Of a stretch of 64,000 nt of DNA, positions 38,001-53,000 are shown one piece after another (the stretch's first letter is position 1; the number at the start of each line of letters is the position of its first letter). The notes below the pieces were generated by a model. It worked only from the letters and a program-made list of their open reading frames with translations, made no database searches and was not told the DNA's origin. Source of the DNA: Ampullaceana balthica (lineage: Eukaryota; Mollusca; Gastropoda; Lymnaeidae); assembly GCA_944989445.1 (NCBI GenBank), contig CALYLW010000178.1:656165-720164 (forward strand), given 5' to 3'. Made by a program: the position numbers and the translations under genes.

Positions 38001-41000
38001 CTCTAACACTGCCAATTGGTCTCTAACTCTGCCCATTGGTCTCTAAAACTGCCCATTGGTCTCTAACACTGCCCATTGGTCTCTAACTCTGCCCATTGGT
38101 CTCTAACTGTTCCCATTGGTCTCTAACACTGCCCATTGGTCTCTAACTCTGCCCATTGGTCTCTAACTCTGCCCATTGGTCTCTAACTCTGCCCATTGGT
38201 CTCTAACTCTGCCCATTGGTCTCTAACACTGCCCATTGGTCTCTAACTCTGCCCATTGGTCTCTAACACTGCCCATTGGTCTCTAACTCTGCCCATTGGT
38301 CTCTAACTCTGCCCATTGGTCTCTAACTCTGCCCATTGGTCTCTAACACTGCCCATTGGTCTCTAACTCTGCCCATTGGTCTCTAACACTGCCCATTGGT
38401 CTCTAACTCTGCCCATCGGTCTCTAACACTGCCCATTGGTCTCTAACACTGCCCATTGGTCTCTAACTCTGCCCATTGGTCTCTAACTCTGCCCATTGGT
38501 CTCTAACTCTGCCCATCGGTCTCTAACTCTGCCCATTGGTCTCTAACTCTGCCCATTGGTCTCTAACTCTGCCCATCGGTCTCTAACACTGCCCATTGGT
38601 CTCTAACACTGCCCATTGGTCTCTAACTCTGCCCATTGGTCTCTAACTCTGCCCATTGGTCTCTAACTCTGCCCATTGGTCTCTAAAACTGCCCATTGGT
38701 ATCTAAAACTGCCCATTGGTCTCTAAAACTGCCCATTGGTCTCTAAAACTGCCCATTGGTCTCTAAAACTGCCCATTGGTCTCTAACTCTGCCCATTGGT
38801 CTCTAACACTGCCCATTGGTCTCTAACTCTGCCCATTGGTCTCTAACTCTGCCCATTGGTCTCTAACACTGCCCATTGGTCTCTAACACTGCCCATTGGT
38901 CTCTAACACTGCCCATTGGTCTCTAACTCTGCCCATTGGTCTCTAACACTGCCCATTGGTCTCTAACACTGCCCATTGGTCTCTAACTCTGCCCATTGGT
39001 CTCTAACTCTGCCCATTGGTCTCTAACACTGCCCATTGGTCTCTAACACTGCCCATTGGTCTCTAACAGAAGCTGGTTGTGGCCAACAAGGACACCCTTG
39101 TACAGCTGAGGAGCAGCTTTGACAAGCCAGACGTCATGAGCAACCTGACGCGCAAACTAATGAGTGAGTACAACGCCACCTGGCGGCTAAGCCTTCTTCT
39201 CTAATGTTCTCATAGTCATTAAGACTCGTACAATTTTAGGCACTTAAGTTTTAAGAAAGTATAATTTTTTTAATTGCCCATTTAAGATCATATTTAATTG
39301 GCTCCTAAAATGTGGATTATTTAATTCAAAAAGTCATCGTTTATCTGTTCAGATGTTCCATAAATGAGCTTGTATTCAGACTGTCTTTTTGTTTTCTACA
39401 TTCTAACATATATTTGACCAATCATCTGAAACCAGCAGACAAGTCATTTAAATCCAATAGACCTTGAACAAAGCTAAATTTCCCCCTCCTCTCTTCCATC
39501 AAGTGTACTGGAATGTTTGTCAAACTGAATAACTTTAACTCAACACTGGCATGTTTTACCAACTTCTTTCTACAAATGGGGATCTTTGTTCCATAAAGCT
39601 GCTTCCCTAAATGTCCCTTTGTTGGCTTCCCTAGTCCATAGTAGGCATGACATGATAAAACTGGTTGCTCTCTCAGCTCCCAAGTAGTCATGTATTGTGG
39701 TGTTGCTGACTAACTTTGTCTGACATGCCTGATTGCCAGTCAAAATAATGGAATGAAAGGACATTGGTTGTTTTGTCAACATGTGCAGGGCCGGATTTAG
39801 ACTTGATGGGGGGCCCTAAGCTATTTGAGATGTTGGGGGCCCTTTTGAAGTCGTGATATTCTATGCCAGTGCCAATTACCAAGAAAAAAAATTCCGGGGG
39901 GGGGGCAAGAAGGCGGGGGCCCTAAGCTATTAGCTTGTTTAGCAAATAGGTGAATCCAGCACTGAACATGTGTAATTTCTCACTTGTACCACTGCATTGA
40001 TGAGTTGGCTTGTTTGTATCAGTCTATCAACCGTTCAAGCATAAATTTATAAGGACTAATAATTGGGTTGCATAATAATAAGACCCATGACTCACACCCA
40101 ACAATTGGTTCAATGAACATAATAATAAGACCCATGACTCACACCCAACAATTGGTTCAATGAACATAATAATAAGACCCATGACTCACACCCAACAATT
40201 GGTTCAATGAACATAATAATAAGACCCATGACTCACACCCAACAATTGGTTCAATGAACATAATAGTAAGACCCATGACTCACACCCAACAATTGGTTCA
40301 ATGAACATAATAGTAAGACCCATGACTCACACCCAACAATTGGTTCAATGAACATAATAGTAAGACCCATGACTCACACCCAACAATTGGTTCAATGAAC
40401 ATAATAGTAAGACCCATGACTCACACCCAACAATTGGTTCAATGAACATAATAGTAAGACCCATGACTCACACCCAACAATTGGTTCAATGAACATAATA
40501 GTAAGACCCATGACTCACACCCAACAATTGGTTCAATGAACATAATAGTAAGACCCATTACTCACACCCAACAATTGGTTCAATGAACATAATAATAAGA
40601 CCCATGACTCACACCCAACAATTGGTTCAATGAACATAATAATAAGACCCATGACTCACACCCAACAATTGGTTCAATGAATTGAATGAACAAAATTTAA
40701 TTTGATTATAATCAACTTAAAAGAAGAAATTCCCCACCCCTGCTGTAGAGTTGTAGTAGTAAACACTACACTACTGTGTCCTTTATTGAACATTACACTA
40801 CTGCACATAGTGTGTGTCCTTTATTGAACATTACACTACTGCATATAATGTGTGTCCTTTATTGAACATTACACTACTGCACATAATGTGTGTCCTTTAT
40901 TGAACATTACACTACTGCACATAATGTGTGTCCTTTATTGAACATTACACTACTGCATATAATGTGTGTCCTTTATTGAACATTACACTACTGCACATAA

Positions 41001-44000
41001 TGTGTGTCCTTTATTGAACATTACACTACTGCACATAATGTGTGTCCTTTATTGAACATTACACTACTGCATATAATGTGTGTCCTTTATTGAACATTAC
41101 ACTACTGCACATGATGTGTGTCCTTTATTGAACATTACACTACTGCACATAATGTGTGTCCTTTATTGAACATTACACTTTTCCCTTTTGAAATGATCAT
41201 ACGATCCCCTCCCCCACTAACCCACACACACAATCTTTTGCTTGTTCTGTTGATGTGGCCTCCCTACTTCCCCCACAAAATTCAATAATTATTCAGCATC
41301 ACAGATAAACATTTAATTTCATAAATAAACCTCACAGTATTTAAAATAATAATAATAATATAAGCCTCTTCATTTTCAAATCCACCTCATAATATTGTAG
41401 TAATGTTCCCACCCACTCCAGCCACCACTCATATTGAAATAGTGTCCCCAGCCACCACTCATATTGAAATAGTGTCCCCAGCCACCACTCATATTGAAAT
41501 AGTCTCCCCAACCACCACTCATATTGAAATAGTCTCCCCAGCCACCACTCATATTGAAATAGTCTCCCCAACCACCACTCATATTGAAATAGTCTCCCCA
41601 GCCACCACTCATATTGAAATAGTCTCCCCAGCCACCACTCATATTGAAATAGTCTCCCCAGCCACCACTCATATTGAAATAGTCTCCCCAGCCACCACTC
41701 ATATTGAAATAGTCTCCCCAACCACCACTCATATTGAAATAGTCTTCCCAGCCACCACTCATACTGTAATAATTGTTCTTGTTTCTGCCACTGAAAGCTC
41801 CCTACAAGAATGCTCCTTGTGGTAAGTTGAATTCTGCAAACCTTTTTAATGGTTTGCTCACATTTTGTGCCAGCACATAAATTTACTATGATTTTCTTTT
41901 AAACACCTTTCATTTTTATTTGTTGTCGCCGCTGTGTATTTTATAACCATATTTAGTGTTTGAATTTGATTCAAGCTAAAGCGGATTCAAGCTGAAACAG
42001 TATTCAGTCTGGGTTAAATTGAGGATTTTTCAAGTCCTTGTATTGCAACTCACTTGTATATTGTAAAGAACTCTCCTGGACAAGTTTAAAATTTAATATG
42101 TACATGTATAACCTTTAATTGTGCTGCATTATGGCATATAGAATATAGCCAGTAAAACAAGAGGATTAGCGTATTGAGATGCGATAAGGTTTTTAGCTCT
42201 GCCAGTTCTAAATTTTAGTGCATTACCCCTTATCCGATCTTCTGCGGCCTGTGAGTTAAATGTGGATGTATAAATTAAGCCACGTGTCATATTTCAACTA
42301 ACATCTACAAATTACAACGGGGAGAAATAGTATTGGGAGAAGGTCATGCATTGCAATTTTAGCTACACTGCTGAATTTAAATTAACATAGCGCACAGACA
42401 CTATGAATAAAGCAGTATAATTTTCATACATGCCAACTTGTGCTGTTTACGTGTACCAATTACCACCCGTACCTCCTAGATGTTTCTAAATTTCTTTAAG
42501 TTGTACCGCCATTCAGGCGCGTACACTAGTTTTACACTGGATTTTGGTCAAAATAAATAATTGCGCACCTGATGGTGACAAGTGACATTAAAATCATAAA
42601 AAAACAGCTCATCTTGCTTGAAAGTGTTGGTCAACAGAAATGGCTTTTACCTTGAAAATGTAATGTTGGCCAACTTTACGGTAATGTCTCAACCGGTTGG
42701 CATGTATGAATATATTAACATATGGGCACCTGGCGACGGCGCCTTCTGTAACATTAAACACTCTTTGCTTCATGTTGCTTTGATTTGCTTTGATGTGCTA
42801 TTGCTTTGTCTCAGTGCCGACCTCATTATTTACTTCTGCTTTACTGTATTTTTATATGTGGCCACCTTGCATGCATGAGAGGGTGACTACATCTCCTAAC
42901 ACGGATCAAAATTCAGAACATAAAATTGTTTATTTTATTATTATTTTTTATGTGTGTGCTTTAAATGTAATACTTATTTTCATTGACTTACCCAAAAATT
43001 GTATTTAAAATTTTTAAATAACAGTTATAATTGAGATCTTTCTTAAACATTCTATAAAATTAAATTTAATTTAAGCCTTCAAAAGCATCAAGATATTGTC
43101 AACAAATTTTTTTTACAATCTGAAGTTTTCAATGTTATCTTTAATATTCATTTTGAAATGTTTTATCATTGTGAATATACATGTAGTGATTATGTTATAT
43201 TCAGATATTTACCAAAGAAATTTAATGTTATTTATCTTGTTATGGGAAATTTGTGTAAGGTTTGTTATATTAATACTGGAAAAGGGGGGAGGGGGTGTTG
43301 AATGGATAAAAGCAACATGTAAAAGTCAGCCATTGAAAGTCATTTAAAAATTCAGCCGTTTCTGTCATGTGACCAGGTGCTATTCAATGTCTTAACCATG
43401 TTTGCAGACGCTGACGTCTTACTGTTGCGGATGACAAGAATCGGCGTTCTGCTGTCATTCAGATCCTTGGCTCAGGAAGCCCTCAATGATGTAAGCTGGG
43501 CATTTAACGAAATTGTTTTTTGGCTTAACTTGCAAATGTTAACTTGCAAATGTTAACTTGCAAATGTTAACTTGTAAATGTCAACTTTTAAATGGTTAAC
43601 TTGTAAATTTTAACTTTTAAATGTTGACTTGTAAATGTCAACTTGTAAATGTCAACTTGTAAATGGTAACTTGTAAATGAGAAAGTGATAAAAGGTCTTA
43701 TCATGCTTTAAACCATGGGCACTTTTTATGAACGAACAACTGCACTGGGCTAAAGTAGATAAATTCTTTCCCGTGTGCCAGGTACTGGAACAAAGAATAC
43801 CGTTCTTGATGGGCTCCGTGAGAGACATCCACCATCATGTGCCCAACACTAAAGATTCGATGGTGAGTTTCTGTCTTACATAAACTTGTCAATAAAACAA
43901 ACATCACCTAATCACTCTTCTTATAGCAAGGTCAGTTCTGATTCAACTGGGATATTAATTCCCATTTATATTACAGATACAGGCCAGGAAATGTTGAAAT

Positions 44001-47000
44001 GTCAGTTGTAAAAAAGAAATTATCAGATACACATGTAACGGATTTTGAAATGAGATTCACCTGACCCAGGGGTCATTAAACTTTTGTCACGCCTGGCCAA
44101 ATGGCTGACAAAATGGCGAGCACAGGCCGCATAACCACTCTAGACATAAACTCAGTTTAAGTTTAGCCTATCGTATTAATCATGGGTAAGTGGAGGGCAG
44201 TTTAAAAAAAATAGTTTTTAAATAGACAACTAATATATTTATTTGCTAAAGAGTTGTAAAAAAAAATGCAAACTCAGTTTAAAAAAAAATATTTTTAAAA
44301 AAAGAAGAAGAAAGCTAAATTAGATAGTGTGCACATGTGTGCAAAAAAATTGGAAATAAAATAATTGAAGATAGTAAAATTTAGGCACAAAAAAAGCCAC
44401 ATGTGTGATGATCTAGTATTCTAAATTTAAATATTGAAATTTTATGAAAACGTCCCGTGTGTCAAATGTTGTATTAAACACATTCATTATTCAAGTAACA
44501 TTGGCGGGCCGGATGGAATGGCGTCGCGGGTAGTTGTTTGGTGACCACTGACCTAATCTTATAATCACTGTGTAATTGTATGACGCCTGAGTGAAATGAT
44601 GCATGATGTTACATAATAAGCATGACCAGCAAAGCTATATGCACCTTGAAAGTGCTGAACTAATCATTTAATGTAAAAAAAATGGTACAAAGAATTGATT
44701 TTAAAAAAAAATTCAATATTCTTGAAAGAATGGTACTGGTGTAATAAAAACTTAGGATCGTTTTTGCTGGGAATAATTGTGAAAACTAGTTAACAGAATC
44801 GGTAGGATGTGCCTTTTATACAGCCTGCATGACTCTTCTTTATCTCCACTCTTATGAAAATGTATGTTAATTTCAAGTTCTTCCACATTTTCTATTTTCA
44901 AGATACCATTTTGAAATCACACACGTATTCATTGACAAAGTTTTTAATAGTTTTGTGTATTCTTTTCCCCACAGCTTGTAAGTTGCTGTTTTTTATAAAC
45001 CATTTTCTTTAGTATTGCACTCTAATATATAACATTCAAGTTGAGCTTATCATTTGTTTTTTTTAAACAGAATTAATCTATCACAGCATTAATATGGTAT
45101 CTCCTATTATGTAATGGTTTAATATCACATAGTGGTAAGGTTATCAACAGCACCTCTATAACATACTCTATAGAGTTGTAGGGTTATCAACAGCACCTCT
45201 ATAACATACTCTCTAGGTGAACCACCATAGAACTTTACTTTTTTTTTCAGTAGATTATGCACAGGTTGTTGTTTCCTATTGATATTTTGCTATTTGATCA
45301 TATTTAATTGTTATTTTCAATAATTCTGAACAAGAGGGCAGTGCTACTGAGTGTTGCCCTTCATTAAAGGCAAAATATGTCCTTCTTTAGATTTAAACAA
45401 ATAAATGAACAAAAACTTATTTAATTTCTGTTAGCCTTGGTCTAACTTTACACAAGGACAATTTAAATAGTACCCGACAGTCTGCACAACATTGTGTCAC
45501 CATACCTTACATTCTGCCAGCCTATTGGGATCAAAATCTGTTTAACGGTCCGATACAAAAGTATACCCCCCAAAAATAAAAAGCATAAATATAGATACAC
45601 ATGATACATATATAATCTCATTGAATCTTCGTTTAGTATCTAATTCTAAGCCTGCCAAACTCAAACTTTAACCAATGTTTATTTTAAACAAATTAAAAGA
45701 TTTTTATGTATCTCTTGGCCCAATGTGTTTTCAATCTGTCATTGCCGTGGTGCTCAAAAATTTCTTTTTGTATTCATAAATTTGTTGGAAAACCTGAGAG
45801 AATCTATCATGACCACACTAAACATTCTTGAACTTAGTAACTTTTGGATAAACTTTTATTTTGTTCAGCTTTATGTGTTACAGACCATCACTTTTAGATC
45901 AATAAACCACATGATAGATCAATAACCCAATGTGTCAGATGACACTAAAAAGTCAGGTGACACTAAAAAGTCAGATGACACTAAAAAGTCAGGTGACACT
46001 GAAAAGTCAGGTGACACTAAAAAGTCAGGTGACACTAAAAATTCAGGTGACACTAAAAAGTCAGGTCAAAGAAATTACTTCATGCCTCATTAAAAAAAAC
46101 AAAATAAAAAGAATTGCTTTGAACAGGACAATTTATATTAAGCAGTTAAAATAGAACTTGGTGCTTAATTTAAAATAAAGAAACTTAACACCGTGACAAA
46201 TGACACAAGAGGGCAGTGTTTAAAATTGCTATGTTAATAACACGTTTACTCAGTGATTTTCATATTTTTTACTTTTGCTGTATAAATGTTCATATTTCTA
46301 GTAATTAAATTGCCCACTATATAAAGCTTTATTTGTTTTGTATGTTTGTTTTTGTTCCTCACTACTTCCATGTTTGAATTGTGTTTGATAAAACTAATGA
46401 AATTTACCACTGACTGTGTAAAAACAACCCTATTTTTAAATCCCTTATATTAACTTCGCGGCCGTCTCATCATCTCTCTCTGTCTTGGGCTCGGCGGGCG
46501 GAAAAACAAAAGTCGAAAATGACCCACTTCCCATGATCCGATCGAACTGAAATTTGGCACACGGACCCGTCTAACCTAACAATGCATCGTATCAAAATTT
46601 CAGATCGATCGAACGTACCGTAATTAAATTAATGCATTTTTAGTTTATCCTTATATGAGGTATGTAATTTAAACTCACGGTTTGTTATTGTTTTTTCCCA
46701 CGTGAAATTTTGAGCTGACGCATTGAGGCGACCCAACGAAGCGACGGGCGCTTTTGTTTACATTTTACGTGTCACTCTGAGCTCGGTCAAGCGAATCGGT
46801 GACCAGACTTTTCCCCTCTCCCCCCCCCCACCCACCCCCACCCACCCCACTAGGGTTATGATGCAAAGTTGAGTTAAGACAGATTCAGTCTGTAAATGTT
46901 TGAAAATAATCAATACTGTTAGTTATGTCTCATATATAAGGGATTTATAGTCAAAAACTTTGTTTTTACGGGTTTGTTTTTTATTTGGTACTTACAGTAG

Positions 47001-50000
47001 GCTGTTATTCATTTTAGAAAACACTCTTAGATTTATTTTAACCTAGACTTCTAATCTTATTCTATTTCAATCTTATTCTATTTCAATCTAATTCACATTA
47101 GTTTTAGCCACATCCCCAATTTACCCTTTTTCAAATTTAAATTTACATATTTAACCTAACTGATTTAGAATATGTTATATTTTATTCTTTTCACCAATTT
47201 TTTTTTGTTCGTTTTAAATGTCTAGACTTCATCATTAAACTATACTGAAATAAATTGTTCAAATATCTCTTATAAGTTTATATTTAAATTTTAAAGACTA
47301 CTTTAGCAGTAAGATAGAATTACGGAGCTCAGAGTATTTTTGTAAGCTACAGAAATGTTCAGAATTAAGATGTGGAGGGAAACATTTCAAGTTCAAATCT
47401 CATTGGCTAGTTATAACTGTCAATAAAAGAAATGCATATAATCATGTTATCTAATATTGAATTAAAAGTTGTTTTTTTTTACAGTTGGACTGTTAAGCTT
47501 CTAGCGAGTGGAATAAGGATGAGAGATAGTATACTTATTCTTTTTTTCATCGCCAATGAGCTGCGGTGCTTTGAAATGAACGTCCCTTAAAATAGATTAG
47601 GATATTTTGACTCTCGGAGGGGCTTATAATGAGCACACAATTGCTTACGAAGTACTTAGGACATTGTGAGGGTTTGAATTTGAGTGCACAGTGCAGTATT
47701 GAAATTGTCAGACTCTCTTACTTTAATATATGGTAACAAACTGATTTAATGTATTATAAACTAATAAACAAAACATGACACATTCAATTGGAATCTCCGC
47801 CATTTAGTTGAATAGGTTATTTTCTTGTAATACCCATTTCCACCCCCGCCCCCATTTCTTTTCCCCTCATCATCACTAAAAAAAAATATAAACAACAACA
47901 AAAAAACAACTCACTGTACAATTTATCTCCAGAGGAAAAAAAGCAAACTGGTAAGATGGAAGTGGCCTGTTGTACTTGGTGATGTTTACGTAGCTATCAT
48001 TTCATGCAACTTTAGGTCAGCAGCTTTGTTGGGGGGTGGGGGGGGGGTCTGCCTCTTGTAACTTAATCATTTCCACTAACATCAAAATTCATTCATTAAA
48101 ATCCTTTTTTTTAAAAAAATCTTTAACTTGACAATGCCACATCATTAGATTAGTGTACACATAAACACCTAGAGTTATTTTTAGTACGTTTTTCTTTCAG
48201 CATTCTAGGCCTATTATTTTAGAAGTTAATTTACAGGTTTTGCATAATCTGAATTCTTTTACTCTATTGAAAATCACTTTAATCATTGAAGATGCTTACA
48301 AATTATATGACTAATTATTATTATTATGTTGTTGTTGTTGTTTTCCCCACCTTAAACTTTACACTAGATTGCTTTAGGCGCAATGAAAAAGGTATAGCAG
48401 ATAAAATACCACATAAAAATTTATTTAACAAATCCTTGAGAAACTCCAACATTCTCATCTTTTGTCACCTACCCTACATTAATGGCTATCTGTTGTCAAC
48501 ACCTTCCCATCTATTCCTAAATGTTATGTAAAGTTCTTTCACCACTAGCCTCTTAGACTCCTTTTAGTATTTGTCATTACCCACCCCAACCCCCAGTGTT
48601 GAATTATTGTTTTCATTGCAACATTAATTTCTATTGCATCTGATTGTGGCAGTCATTTACAGTTTAATAATTCTTCTGGGTTGGCAAGTTTAATTTTCCT
48701 GTAAATTTCAGCAGCAGAAGTGAGAAAATCTAACTCTCTAAACCCTAAAATAAATATGAAATCAGTGACATCATTCGACTGATGATATATTTACATTCTA
48801 GAAGACTCCCTTTTCTAAATTATTTGTGGCATACTTTTTATTATGTAACTGTACTAATTTCGTTTTTTAAATAACTTGAACAGGTTAATGCATAAGATTT
48901 TCTTTAATTAAAAAGTATGGTCTATTTATGTATAATTCTTTTCGTTCATTAAATTCAAAACCTTTGAAGATTTTCACTCACATCATTGCTCATCATGCTC
49001 ATATTCCTGGCCACTTATTCAAATCTTTATTCTTTTATCATGCCAGCCAGTCTCACTAAAACAACAGGTTTGTAAGCCAGCCTGGCAAATATTTCTGGTG
49101 TTGCTGTCTTTTTTCTTTTTATCCCCATTTATTAAACAAAATTTGAAAGCAGGTCAATGGAGCAAGACTTAAAAGGGATGATACACATTTTATAATTATT
49201 TTTTTAAATGTATATAACCCATACGAAAATTAGGTCAGAAATTTGATATCAATAGTAATTTCATTAACAAAAATCTCAATTTCATTTTTTAAAAATTTAA
49301 TCTTTAAAAAAAATATAAATCAGCCTTTTCTACTTTGGCAGGGTTTGGGGAGGGGTGGGGTAGTCTACAAAACCCTCATTTTTTATGCTTCATGCTTTAT
49401 TTCTCTGCTTAGTCTTTAAAAATGTTTCTAATGCATTTGATATGTCCAGCAGGGTTGCAAATAAAAGTAAATATAAAACCATTTCTTAAAGTAGCTACTA
49501 AATTAAACTCAAAAATACTACCATTGATTGTAAAGATATTTTAAGATCAATCATCCTACATCAACCTATTTGAATGAGAAGTTTGTCTTGAGAAATATAA
49601 GAACAAATGTAATTGGTCACTGATGGAAGTCCTTGCTCTCTTGAATGCAACTTGGTTGATTTTCAGTTTCATTTTAAGTATTTCCCCGATTATATTCGTT
49701 TGTTGTTTCCCTTGTTGTTTTGTACAAACTTTGTTATTGGTTTTTTTTCTTGATCATGTTCATCATTACCACTCGCCGCCGTCTAGGTAAAACCAAATAT
49801 GGACATGAGCCAGAACTGTTAATACGCTAGAACTGTTAATAAGCTGTCATTTGTTGAGTTTGAATGTCTCATTTATTTTATAAGTTTTGTGTCTCATTTA
49901 TGTGTGTATTCGTCACACATGTCCTTATTTGTGTCATATACTTAGTGACTCTATGTATTTCACAGTCTCACAGTTGCTATTTGTGTCACATACGCCGTGT

Positions 50001-53000
50001 CCATAGTGTTCCACATACTCATTATCCTTCTTTTGTCTTTCTCTGTCCTGTTCTCTTTGGGCCACACACTTTGTTTATTTCACCAACGGTCAGTTGTTAT
50101 TTGTGTACCCCAGACACCATCCGTATGGTCACTGTAAACAATGACACCCCCATCCATTGTTGGCTGAGCAGTTAGTATTCCAAACTTAGCTGAGAAATTC
50201 CAAATATTTCACTGAAAAACAAAGACTTTTAATTTTATTACTCTTTACTTAATATGCAGCTTTTTTTCTTCTGTTTATTCATATTATATAGAGATCCGCC
50301 TATTTAGTGCAGGTTTAATAATATTAAGAGTAGCAGCTTTGTCCTATCAAGTCAATGCTTCAACCCCCAATGAAAACCTTGGCTTTGTGACAAGCTTTTC
50401 AGTCTTAACACCTTGCTCAACAACCAGCTTGCTTTCATCAAAGTCTATTTTATACTTTTATGATAACATTATGCAGAGAATTTTAGTTTCAGCGTCGTAA
50501 GATTTTGGTACCTGCTTGGGAATTACAGCATCCATTTAAAAAAACTAAAAGAAAATAGTTCAGTTTCTATAAATTAAGCAAAAATTAATATTATATTTAT
50601 TGGAAAGTTAGGAAAAATGGTGTGAAAAGTCCCTGCCAGATTATTTAATTCAATTTTCAAAATTACATGTTAAATTAGTCCTTTCAATTGTTTTGAGATG
50701 ATTTTTTAAAAATTTTACTCAAATTATTTTTAATTGCTATAAAAGACTTAATCACAACACCATTTTTTTACATTGTTACTATTAGTAATTACTTATTGTG
50801 TTACAATAATAATATATTACATTTACTCCCACAAAAACTGCTATCCTTGGTTAAATTGTTTTGTTGTTTTTCATTCTGAACTTTTAAAAATCTTAGTATG
50901 CTTATTTTATTTAGACTTTTGGCAATGAAACTAATCTAGATCTATAACTATTCTTCTAATAAATTTTTATAAAGTAAGCATTCATCATGACAAAGTTTGA
51001 TTTCAAGTAAATTGTTTGAAAGCTTTATTTTTTTTTAAACTAACAAATCCATTTTATGACATGTCCTTCTCAGTTAATCAATTTTGAGGACGGTCCCTGG
51101 TTTACTCTGTTCAAATAACTGTTTTGCTTCAGAGCTTTCAATAGATTAATAATTACATTATTTAAAGAGGGGAAGTAAACTCAACAATTTTTTTTTATGA
51201 ACGGGGAAAAAATTTTTAAAAGTTGAACGCATCAAAAGGGGGATTAATTTAACTGTTGTGAAGTAAATTATTCCATCAGTTGTTTATTCATTTGTTGTTG
51301 TTTTTTTTAACAATTAACTTTTAATGAAATGTCATTATCAATCAGCATGCAAAGGAACTATAAAAATTCATTAATAAAGGGAGATAAACTGGTAGCGGAT
51401 TTTGTTCGTAGTGTGGTTGTAGCTATTTTGGTGTGTTTTTTTTATATTGATCAAAAAGAAATTGTGAGTGTTGCGTGACTTTTTGTTTGTGCACTTCAGG
51501 TAGTCAACGAGCTGGCGTCGTCTGCTGGTGAGAGGTGCAGTGTGGACCCTACACTCTGCAACGCATTACGGACCCTCAAAAGTAGTGAGTGATCAATTTT
51601 TTTTTGCTTTGTCATAGATGGTCATTTGAGGAATTTCAGGATGCTATTAATGTAATCACATTTTTTTTCTATATGGTGTGTCCCTCAGCTCTGGTGCATT
51701 AGATGAAATATCCAGAACGGTGTAAAACAAAAACAATTACTTTACAATTGCACCTTTTTTTTCTTTTTGGACGGCAACTTTTGTTGCCACACACTGCATA
51801 AAACTTCTTGTTTGTGTGTTACTCACCATTCAGTCTAAGTCACAGTTTTTTTAAATCCAAGACTAAACATATTTTGAGGGTTTTATTTATTGCACTAATG
51901 TTATGTGCGTACTATTGATAAAAATTCTATTCTCTGTGTTATTATTCAGATAACCATTTACAAATGTAATTGTCCAGGCGTGTGCCTGTCAACGTTCCCT
52001 CTAAGGTTCATTGGTCCGCGTGCAAAGTAAAAAAAAACTCATAAGCAAAGTTGCTCAGCATCCATTTTTTGTGACATATTTTACAAAGTTTGCATCACGG
52101 TAATTCTAAACTGCTGCTTGGCGGCGGTCAGATATCTGCCCGGCCGCATATTTTAAAGGGAACATAGGTGGCAGTATGTGTATCTTGAGACTAAATTAAA
52201 ATTAAATTTTGAAGCTGGGTTGAGTTAGTCTGATGCAATAACCTTCTGTATAGAAAGTGCGTCTGTAATAGATAAGAAAAGACAGGCAGACAAAATTTAG
52301 ATCTCTTGTCAGGCTGCAAACTCGACTCCTTTCAGTCTAGTCGTTGGCCTGGTTGCAGAGTAGAAGGGGAGTTAGGTGGTGGGTTCTGAGTCGGAGCAAC
52401 CAGAGACTATTTGCTTGGGCAAGGACTTTATGGATATGACGGCTTGTTAGATTCCCAGCTAACTGAGGCTAGTTTCACTGGCAAAGGACGTTATTGATAC
52501 GATAGGTTGTTAGATTCCCAGCTAACTGAGGCTAGTTTCACTGGCAAAGGACGTTATTGATACGATAGGTTGTTAGATTCCCAGCTAACAGACTAGTGTC
52601 ACTATCAAGGACTTTAAATGAACCATTAGTGAATATTTGTACCCATATTCCTTGCTGTGATCCATGGTATTTGATGACTAGTCCCATTTCTTGTTCTACT
52701 TCCAGCTTATGCTGATGATGAGTACACCATTTCCTGTTTGCTGTTTGTGTTTGTAGCTGTCTCCATTCCCAAACTAGCTCGTATGGACTTGACCACATTC
52801 AGAGCCTGTCTTGAAGGTCAGTTTCAAACATACCTATTTTATATTGTCAGAATCCATGGACTAACACTCTGAACTCAGCCTCTCTAAACTCAGCCTCTCT
52901 GTCACTCTGAACTCCCCCTCTCTGTCACTCTGAACTCATCCTCTCTGTCACTCTGAACTCATCCTCTCTGCCACTCTGAACTTATCCTCTCTGTCACTCT

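Larger units (their letters stand above)
43863..51499. other. Intron 28 (7.6 kb)
   Basis: The longest intron. Identified contents: hAT element 44067-44550, 18-bp array 45934-46070 and family-R copy 46438-46946. Everything else is AT-rich without recognisable genes; the ORF at 49864-50175 is low-complexity TGTGTCA-rich sequence. Confidence 0.6.

Noticed and set aside
41341..41825. Repeat proteins on both strands
   Set aside because: 30-bp minisatellite, open in several frames simultaneously; intronic.
49864..50175. 103-codon ORF with hydrophobic, cysteine-rich peptide
   Set aside because: Derived from imperfect TTTGTGTCA-type low-complexity sequence in intron 28; no signal of a gene.
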